Source: Streptomyces sp. NBC_00258 (lineage in GTDB: Bacteria > Actinomycetota > Actinomycetes > Streptomycetales > Streptomycetaceae). From it: a stretch of 64,000 bases of DNA. Shown piece after piece: positions 58,422 to 64,000 of the stretch (positions are counted from its first letter, which is position 1; each line of letters begins with the position of its first letter). The notes under the pieces are model-generated. The model worked only from the letters and a program-made list of their open reading frames with translations. It made no database searches and was not told where the DNA came from. Both the position numbers and the translations under genes were made by a program. The stretch is taken from positions 62,001 through 126,000 of the forward strand of contig NZ_CP108081.1 in NCBI RefSeq assembly GCF_036182465.1, given 5' to 3'.

Positions 58422-59674
58422 GGCGCCTCGCCCTCCGCGGTGGCCGGCTCGGAGACGATTCGCCCACGCACCTCGCCGAAGCCGATCATGGTCCCGTCCG
58501 GTCCCGGAGCCGTCGCCGAGATCACCACCTCGTCGCCGTCTTCGAGGAACGTCCTGGTGGTGCCGTCCGGCAGTATGAGCGGCTCGGTCCCGCCCCAGCT
58601 GAGCTCGATGAACGAACCCCGCTGATCCCGCCCGGGCCCGCTCACCGTGCCAGAGGCGAACAGGTCGCCGGTGCGCAGTGAGGAGCCGTTGACCGTCATG
58701 TGTGCCAGCATCTGTGCGCCGGTCCAGTACATCGACGCGAACGGCGGGTGTGAGACCACGTGGCCGTTCAGAGCCACCTTGAAGTCGATGTCGATTCCCC
58801 ATGAAGGCGTGGCCGCGTCATCGAGATAGGCCGCCGGCCGGGGATCGCGTACCGGTGGCCGGACCCTGGCAGCCTGAAGAGCCTCGAGCGGAACGATCCA
58901 CGGTGAGAGCGACGTGGCGAACGACTTGCCGAGGAAGGGACCCAGGGGCACATACTCCCACGCCTGGATGTCGCGAGCGGACCAGTCGTTGACCAGGCAG
59001 ACGCCGAACACGTGCTGCTCGAACGCGTCCAGCGGCACGGCCCGCCCTCGCGGGGACGGGGCACCCACCACGAAGCCCAGCTCGACCTCGATGTCCAGGC
59101 GAGTGGACGGACCGACGACGATCTCGCCGTCTGGACGACGGCTCTGCCCTCGTGGACGCCAGACCGGCTCGCCGGACACCACCACAGTGCCGGAACGGCC
59201 GTGGTACCCGATGGGCAGGTGCTTCCAGTTCGGTGTCAGCGGCTCCTGGTCAGGCCGGAACATCCGCCCGAGGTTGGTCGCGTGATGTTCCGACGCGTAG
59301 AAGTCGACGTAGTCGCCGACCGTGAACGGAAGGCACATGGTCACATCTTCGAGCGGGACCAGCAACGGCTCGAGTGCGGTGCGATAATTCGTGTCACTGA
59401 GCCAGGTTCGTACCTCGCCACGCACCGCTGCCCAGGTGTCCGGGCCGGCAGCCAGCAGCTCATCCAGGCTGCCTCGGGCGAAGAGGCCCGCATCGATACG
59501 TCGCGAACGCGCGCACGCGGCAGCCAGATCCAGGACGCACTCGCCGATGCGCACACCGACCCGCCGACCGGAGCCGGCGTCGAAAACGCCATAGGGCAGT
59601 GTCTGGAGCCCGAAAGGGTGGTCTTCGGACAGACCGAGCCACGTCGACGGCATGTCGGTCGCACTCGTGGTCAT
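58418..59674 (-). CDS. fahA: Fumarylacetoacetase
   Basis: Hydrolase (418 aa) splitting fumarylacetoacetate to fumarate and acetoacetate. The N-terminal SH3-like domain is followed by the catalytic beta-roll: FTVGDYVDFYASEHHATNLG (metal ligand D and catalytic H), LPIGYHGRSGTVVVSG, DIEVELGFVVG (E ligands), VNDWSARDIQAWEYVPLGPF and LGKSFATSLSPWIVP. The length matches bacterial and eukaryotic FAH. It overlaps both neighbours by four bases (GTGA and ATGA), showing tight co-translation with the unknown 286-residue protein upstream. Confidence 0.95.
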   Translation of the reverse strand: MTTSATDMPSTWLGLSEDHPFGLQTLPYGVFDAGSGRRVGVRIGECVLDLAAACARSRRIDAGLFARGSLDELLAAGPDTWAAVRGEVRTWLSDTNYRTALEPLLVPLEDVTMCLPFTVGDYVDFYASEHHATNLGRMFRPDQEPLTPNWKHLPIGYHGRSGTVVVSGEPVWRPRGQSRRPDGEIVVGPSTRLDIEVELGFVVGAPSPRGRAVPLDAFEQHVFGVCLVNDWSARDIQAWEYVPLGPFLGKSFATSLSPWIVPLEALQAARVRPPVRDPRPAAYLDDAATPSWGIDIDFKVALNGHVVSHPPFASMYWTGAQMLAHMTVNGSSLRTGDLFASGTVSGPGRDQRGSFIELSWGGTEPLILPDGTTRTFLEDGDEVVISATAPGPDGTMIGFGEVRGRIVSEPATAEGEAP

Positions 59675-60531
59675 GCGGCTTTCTCCTGGAGAAGTCGGAG
59701 GTCGTTGAGGTCGGCGAGAGGTTCCTCGATGCTGCAGGTCCCAAAGGAGCGGAAGTAACGACGTGCGTCCGCGGTGACCTCTGGAGAAAGGCGCCGGACC
59801 GCGTCGCCGACGGCGCGCACGTCCTGATGCGCCAGCACGTCGCGCACTTGTGGTGCGGTCGCTCGTGCGGCGGCAGCCGCTGTCGCGAGCAGCACGTTGA
59901 GGAAGCCGTGGTGCTCGAACCCGGTCACGGGATCGCGGTGCCGAACCCCGTGGTGCAGGCCGGCTGTCGCCTTGAACGGCAGCCCGTGCCGTACCGCCAG
60001 GTGCACCAGGTCCGCCAGAACGTCCTCGTCGGGAAAGTCGGTTGTGGCCAAACCGCCTGTACGGACCTTGAGCCGGAGCCCAGCCGTGGCCAACGCCGCG
60101 CAGGCGGTGTCGTCGACATCGTGCGGTGACAGCTCGACATACCCGCTCATGCTCTCGGGCAGCATGTCACTCACCGTCGTCGCGGCCCGAAGTGAGGTGG
60201 CGGCCAACGGCAGTTCGACAGCGACGACACGGACACGTCGTTCCTCAGTTGCCGCGGCGATTGCCCGGCCCAGGTCTTCCACACCGCCGGGCACCGTGAG
60301 GGCGACGTCCAGAACCGTCTTGTCGGGCAACGCGTCGCGGAGCTCCTCCCACCGCGTCGCCGCACACACGAACGGCCCGATGTGACGAGCGTCGACCGAC
60401 GCCTTCCACGCGAGGTGCCGGCGCACGGCTTCGGGCAGTGGTGCCTCCCCCGGCGGGAAGATCGCCGCGTCGTCGAACAGCGCATCGAAGAGCGCTCCGA
60501 CGGCCGGCTTTTCCCTGGTTGGCGCGCTCAC
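59671..60531 (-). CDS. Unknown 286-residue protein embedded in the homogentisate operon
   Basis: I cannot name this family. The protein is soluble, with no signal peptide or membrane helix. It begins VSAPTREKPAVGALFDALFD and shows DDAAIFPPGEAPLPEAVRRH, ATRWEELRDALPD, MSGYVELSPHD, LRLKVRTGG...DFPDEDVLADLVHLAV and FKATAGLHHGVRH...GFEHHGFLNVLLAT. The alternating beta/alpha pattern and the acidic and His-rich loops suggest a TIM-barrel-like enzyme. GTG 60531 overlaps the homogentisate dioxygenase stop (GTGA), and its own stop overlaps fahA (ATGA), placing it obligatorily between dioxygenase and hydrolase. A maleylacetoacetate-handling role is possible because no isomerase is present. Confidence 0.8.
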   Translation of the reverse strand: MSAPTREKPAVGALFDALFDDAAIFPPGEAPLPEAVRRHLAWKASVDARHIGPFVCAATRWEELRDALPDKTVLDVALTVPGGVEDLGRAIAAATEERRVRVVAVELPLAATSLRAATTVSDMLPESMSGYVELSPHDVDDTACAALATAGLRLKVRTGGLATTDFPDEDVLADLVHLAVRHGLPFKATAGLHHGVRHRDPVTGFEHHGFLNVLLATAAAAARATAPQVRDVLAHQDVRAVGDAVRRLSPEVTADARRYFRSFGTCSIEEPLADLNDLRLLQEKAA

Positions 60532-61733
60532 GACCGTGCCCCCCGGCCGGACCACGACCATGCGTACACGCCGTCGTCAGTGATTCGACCGGCCTCGCCG
60601 AGTTCGAGTGGACGGAAGGTGTCGACCATAACGGCAAGCTCGTCGAAGAACTCAATTCCCAGACTCATCTCTACGGCGCCCGGCTGCGGGCCGTGCGAGT
60701 GGCCTCCCGGATGCAGCGAGACCGACCCGACGTCGATACCGCTGCCCTTGCGCGCCTCGTAGTCGCCCCCCACATAGAACATCACCTCGTCGGAGTCGAC
60801 GTTGGAGTGGTAGTACGGCACCGGCACCGCCTCCGGGTGGTAGTCGACCTTGCGCGGGACGAAGTTGCAGATGACGAAGTTGTGCCCCTCGAAGACCTGG
60901 TGCACCGGAGGCGGCTGGTGGATCCGTCCCGTGATCGGCTCGAAGTCGCTGATGTTGAAGGCGTAGGGGTAGAGGCAGCCGTCCCAGCCGACCACGTCGA
61001 AGGGGTGCCGCGGCACCACGTGCACCGTTCCGGCAAGCCCGCCCGGGCCGGTGCCGCGATGCTTGACGTACACCTCAACGTCCTGCTCGTCGACCACCTG
61101 CGGGTGCGCCGGCAGACGGAGATCGCGCTCGCAGTACGGCGCGTGCTCGAGGAACTGCCCATGCCGAGAGAGGTACCGCTTCGGAGGCACAATGTGGCTG
61201 TTCGCCTCAATGACGTACAGCCGGAGCGGGACGCCACCACTCGGCACCCAGCGGTGCGTCGTGGCTCGCGGCAGGATGACGTAGTCACCCGGGCCGACGG
61301 CCAGGTCTCCGAACACGGTCTCCACCGACCCCGTCCCGGCCTCGACGTACACACACTCGTCGCCCGTTGCGTTGCGGTACAGCGGCGAGGTCTCGCCAGC
61401 CGCCGCGTAGCTGATCCGCACGTCTGCGTTCCCGAGTACCAGACGCCGCCCGGTGACGGCATCCACGGCCTTCCACCCCTGGCCGGGGAACAGGTCGTGC
61501 AGACGGAGGTGACGCGGAGTCAGCGGGCTGTTCGCCACCGTCGTCAGATCGGGCAGTTCCCACTCGCGCGCCCCGATGATGGCCGACGGAACACCAACGT
61601 GGTAGAGCAGCGAGGAGTCCGAGGAAAAGCCCTCTTCTCCCATCAACTCTTCGTAGTAGAGGTTGCCGTCCGGATCCCGGTGCTGGGTATGGCGCTTGGA
61701 CGGAACGCTGCCGACGCTCTGGTAGTGAGCCAT
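60528..61733 (-). CDS. hmgA: Homogentisate 1,2-dioxygenase
   Basis: Non-haem iron ring-cleavage enzyme (401 aa) converting homogentisate to maleylacetoacetate. Cupin-type core: LPRATTHRWVPSGGVPLRLY, NFVPRKVDYHPEAVPVPYYH, SNVDSDEVMFYVGGDYEARK (His and Glu iron ligands) and VSLHPGGHSHGPQPGAVEMS. It is slightly shorter than the ~430-residue canonical enzyme, as are many actinobacterial copies, so a related substrate is not excluded. ATG 61733 has AAGGAG upstream. It is followed with four-base overlap by the unknown protein, then fumarylacetoacetase. Confidence 0.9.
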   Translation of the reverse strand: MAHYQSVGSVPSKRHTQHRDPDGNLYYEELMGEEGFSSDSSLLYHVGVPSAIIGAREWELPDLTTVANSPLTPRHLRLHDLFPGQGWKAVDAVTGRRLVLGNADVRISYAAAGETSPLYRNATGDECVYVEAGTGSVETVFGDLAVGPGDYVILPRATTHRWVPSGGVPLRLYVIEANSHIVPPKRYLSRHGQFLEHAPYCERDLRLPAHPQVVDEQDVEVYVKHRGTGPGGLAGTVHVVPRHPFDVVGWDGCLYPYAFNISDFEPITGRIHQPPPVHQVFEGHNFVICNFVPRKVDYHPEAVPVPYYHSNVDSDEVMFYVGGDYEARKGSGIDVGSVSLHPGGHSHGPQPGAVEMSLGIEFFDELAVMVDTFRPLELGEAGRITDDGVYAWSWSGRGARS

Positions 61734-61759
61734 GGGAAGTCTCCTTCGGAAGTGGCGAC

Positions 61760-63364
61760 TCAGGCCAGGACGGTTGCTGTGACAGCGAGAGCACGGTCGA
61801 CCGCTTGCCAGACGGCGCCGGCATCGGAGCCATCGAGGACAGCGGCGACGTGCGCGTCCGGCCGAAGCACCCACACTTCCTGAGAGCGCGCGGCGAGGGT
61901 CGCACCGAGATTCGACGCGAGCGATGACATCGCATGCACGGCCACGGGCCGCGCCCAGGCCCGCGCCTCCAGATCGGCAAGTACATGGAGGGCGTCGTCG
62001 CCGACCAGGACGGTGACGCCGGACCTGGCCAGGTTGCGCAGACGCGACACCTCGGGCCGCCCGGTCACGGTGACCGGGACGTCCGGCACCAGTACGCCGG
62101 GCGCGGGTGCCGGGACCGCTCCCTTGGGAGGCCTTCCGGGAAACGGGCCGCGGTAGTCAGGGGTGGTGAGGGGCGAGTCGACGTACCAGAACGGTTCGGC
62201 CATTCGGCCCGAATCGACCTCGGCACAGGCTGCCTGGTCGACGCGTGCCCTCTCCAGCGTGTCACGACGCCGACGCCAGTCGTCTTCGTCCTGGGGGATC
62301 AGGAATCGCATGGTGTTCGCGGTGACGTCGAGGTTCTCCACGGCCGCCGCGTGGCGTTCCAGGTGATAGCTCTCGAGGAGCTGCTCGGGTGCCCATCCGT
62401 TCAGGACGTGGGCAAGCTTCCAGGCAGCGTTCTCCGCGTCCTGAACGCCCGAGTTGAGGCCGCGCGCACCGAAAGGTGCCACCAGGTGCGCCGCGTCGCC
62501 GGCCAGCAGTACCCGGCCGACACGCATCCGGTTCGCGACGCGCGCGTGGAACCGGTAGACGGACTTCCACACGATCTCGTAGTCGCGATCGCCGATGACG
62601 TCGCGAATGCGCCGGTCGAGCTCGCCGCCTGCCTCCTCGACTGCCAGGTCGAACCCGTCGGGCACCTGCCAGTCGATCCGGAAGGTCGAGTCGGGGCAGG
62701 GGTGGATCAACACTTGTCGGCCTGGGTTCCACGCAGGGTCGAAGTAGAACCGCCTCTCGTGCTCCCAGCCGGGGAGGTCGGTGCGAATGTCACAGATGAG
62801 GAACTGGTCGCCGAAGGTGCGTCCCTCAAAGGTGACGCCGAGCAGGTCGCGCACCGCTTGTCCGCGCGCTCCCGGGCAGGCCACCGCGAAGGACCCGGTG
62901 AGCGTGACCGGCCCTTGGTCGGTCACGCAGCCCACGCGGACCTCTCGCGCGTCCTGTTCCAGTGAGGTGACCCGGTGTCCCCAACGCACCTCGATGAGCG
63001 GCTGAGCGGCGATCTGCCGGTCGAGGAGCTCCTCGGTCCGGCCCTGCGAGATGTTCACGAACGGCGGGAACGGCGACGCACCGGAATCCTGGAGCTGGAT
63101 GGCGAACAGTTCGCTGTCCTGGTAAAAGGTGCGCGCGATACCCCAGGTGAGTCCCTCCGCGGCGATCTCCGCGCCGGCGCCGACCGACTCCCAGATGTCG
63201 AGCACGTCGCGGTGCTGGCAAATCGCCTTCGAGCCGATCGCGTCTCGCGCCGGACGGGCGTCGAGCAGCACAACGGGGATATCCCACCGTGCGAGAAGGA
63301 GCGCCGCCGTCTGGCCTACCGGCCCGTTGCCGATCACGAGCACCGGCGGTGTCGAACTGTCCAC
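61760..63364 (-). CDS. FAD-dependent aromatic monooxygenase (PHBH/MhpA type)
   Basis: Flavoprotein hydroxylase (534 aa) of group A. FAD dinucleotide-binding motif VLVIGNGPVGQTAALLLARW (~residue 8), ribityl contact LLAGDAAHLVAPFGARGLNS (~290) and VQDAENAAWKLAHVLNGW are all present. The C-terminal thioredoxin-like domain (~400-534) is as in MhpA and phenol hydroxylases. It most likely hydroxylates a phenolic acid to give the dihydroxy substrate of the dioxygenase downstream. It starts at GTG 63364, six bases after the MBL stop. Because no 4-hydroxyphenylpyruvate dioxygenase is present, this enzyme may be the entry step. Confidence 0.9.
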   Translation of the reverse strand: MDSSTPPVLVIGNGPVGQTAALLLARWDIPVVLLDARPARDAIGSKAICQHRDVLDIWESVGAGAEIAAEGLTWGIARTFYQDSELFAIQLQDSGASPFPPFVNISQGRTEELLDRQIAAQPLIEVRWGHRVTSLEQDAREVRVGCVTDQGPVTLTGSFAVACPGARGQAVRDLLGVTFEGRTFGDQFLICDIRTDLPGWEHERRFYFDPAWNPGRQVLIHPCPDSTFRIDWQVPDGFDLAVEEAGGELDRRIRDVIGDRDYEIVWKSVYRFHARVANRMRVGRVLLAGDAAHLVAPFGARGLNSGVQDAENAAWKLAHVLNGWAPEQLLESYHLERHAAAVENLDVTANTMRFLIPQDEDDWRRRRDTLERARVDQAACAEVDSGRMAEPFWYVDSPLTTPDYRGPFPGRPPKGAVPAPAPGVLVPDVPVTVTGRPEVSRLRNLARSGVTVLVGDDALHVLADLEARAWARPVAVHAMSSLASNLGATLAARSQEVWVLRPDAHVAAVLDGSDAGAVWQAVDRALAVTATVLA

Positions 63365-63370
63365 GACGCC

Positions 63371-64000
63371 TCAGCCCTGCAACTGGTCCCACACCTGGCG
63401 GTCGCGTTCCGCGGTCCAGATGACAGGCCAGTCGATGCCGGAGAGCTCGTCCCACAGTCGTGCCACGTCGAACGGAAGGCAGTGCTCGAAGATCGGCCAG
63501 TGTCCGAACTTGGGAGCCAGCGCCGCATGGGTCGCCTCGAACGCCTCCTTGAGCGTGCCCCCGCGTTCCCGCACGGCGCCGACCTCGGTAATCATCGTGT
63601 CGAGGAAACCACGCGTCTGCTCGATGGCAGCCTCGACGGCCTCGGCCCCCCGCGCGACAGCACCCCTGCCCCCGACCACCTGTTCGGCGCCGAGTGCCTT
63701 GAGCCGGTCGAGCGTCGTGGACGCCCACTCCCGGTGGAACGCGTCGCCGGTGTAGAGCGCCGCCTGGGCCTCGACGAGATCACCCGCGAAGAGGATCTTC
63801 TTCTGGGGGAGCCAGGCCACGATGTCGCCGGCGGTGTGCCCCCGACCGCAGTACTGGAGCACCAAGTCTCCTCGGTCACCGCCGAGGTCGATCGTGAAGC
63901 GGTCGCTGAACGTGACGGTTGGCCAGGTCAGCCCAGGGATCGAGTCGGGATCCTTGAACAACCGCGGCATCCGGCCGTACTCCGAATCCCAGTCCTGCTT
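63371..64000 (-). CDS. MBL-fold metallo-hydrolase (partial, cut by right edge)
   Basis: C-terminal 209 residues of a metallo-beta-lactamase-fold protein; the N-terminal HxHxDH box lies beyond the window. Visible are LQYCGRGHTAGDIVAWLPQK with the metal His, ILFAGDLVEAQAALYTGDAF with the metal Asp, and a helical C-terminus WPVIWTAERDRQVWDQLQG. It is the first visible gene of the leftward aromatic-degradation operon, six bases upstream of the FAD monooxygenase, so it is probably a pathway hydrolase or lactonase. Confidence 0.85.
   Translation of the reverse strand, partial: KQDWDSEYGRMPRLFKDPDSIPGLTWPTVTFSDRFTIDLGGDRGDLVLQYCGRGHTAGDIVAWLPQKKILFAGDLVEAQAALYTGDAFHREWASTTLDRLKALGAEQVVGGRGAVARGAEAVEAAIEQTRGFLDTMITEVGAVRERGGTLKEAFEATHAALAPKFGHWPIFEHCLPFDVARLWDELSGIDWPVIWTAERDRQVWDQLQG

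Noticed and set aside
60438..61883. 481-codon plus-strand open frame opposite hmgA
   Set aside because: Antisense shadow; the minus strand encodes a complete dioxygenase.

Overview
The window looks like a chromosomal stretch of a Streptomyces or close relative. The DNA is very GC-rich, GTG starts and 4-base stop/start overlaps (ATGA, GTGA) are common, and the gene content is typical: SpoIIE-type phosphatase with a C-terminal anti-sigma kinase domain, ECF sigma factor, secreted proteases, HxlR/MarR/SorC regulators. No tRNA, rRNA or CRISPR array was seen.

Layout. (1) 1-8.8 kb: a sugar-catabolic cluster with an FGGY kinase, a split transketolase, a sugar ABC importer (binding protein plus two permeases) and two SorC-family regulators. 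Matching TGAAT/ATTCA sites lie in front of its transcription units. (2) 8.8-16 kb: a graveyard of FG-GAP, IS701-like and Rhs fragments, then a SpoIIE-type phosphatase, a DUF4145-like protein and an apparently intact ISAzo13-type insertion sequence. (3) 16-18.7 kb: an ECF sigma factor with a membrane partner, facing a lipoprotein and a secreted metalloprotease. The partner and the lipoprotein appear to share an extracellular domain. (4) 19-28.9 kb: IS1380/IS5/IS4 relics, an MBL hydrolase with divergent HxlR regulator, an RTX-like repeat protein, a two-component system, a GT-C membrane glycosyltransferase, and MarR and Clp-N scraps.

(5) 28.9-42.9 kb: the most unusual part, a redox island. It holds XdhC, an aquaporin, a binding protein without a signal peptide, and a 946-residue fusion of [2Fe-2S] subunit, molybdenum hydroxylase subunit and CDGSH domain. 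A divergent AraC regulator follows, with four ATGGAC motifs spaced 21, 20 and 21 bp in the shared intergenic region. Next come two translationally coupled enzymes that both carry an N-terminal Rieske domain, one fused to a thiamine-diphosphate enzyme and one to a glutamate-synthase-like FMN domain. An FMN reductase, a LigB-type dioxygenase and a MarR regulator complete it.

(6) 43-51 kb: an MBL gene broken by two frameshifts, HxlR, a LuxR-type ATPase regulator, an S1 protease and a lone fructose-PTS IIC. (7) 51-57 kb: a phage-type XRE/integrase relic fused into a broken folP paralogue, then pabB-pabC fusion, folD and a metF-like gene, i.e. a folate/one-carbon set. (8) 57-64 kb: a tightly overlapping homogentisate-type operon: MBL, FAD monooxygenase, homogentisate dioxygenase, a 286-residue protein of unknown function, fumarylacetoacetase and a 3-oxoacid CoA-transferase pair that would activate the acetoacetate formed. 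The window cuts the first gene (FGGY kinase, left) and the last (MBL, right).
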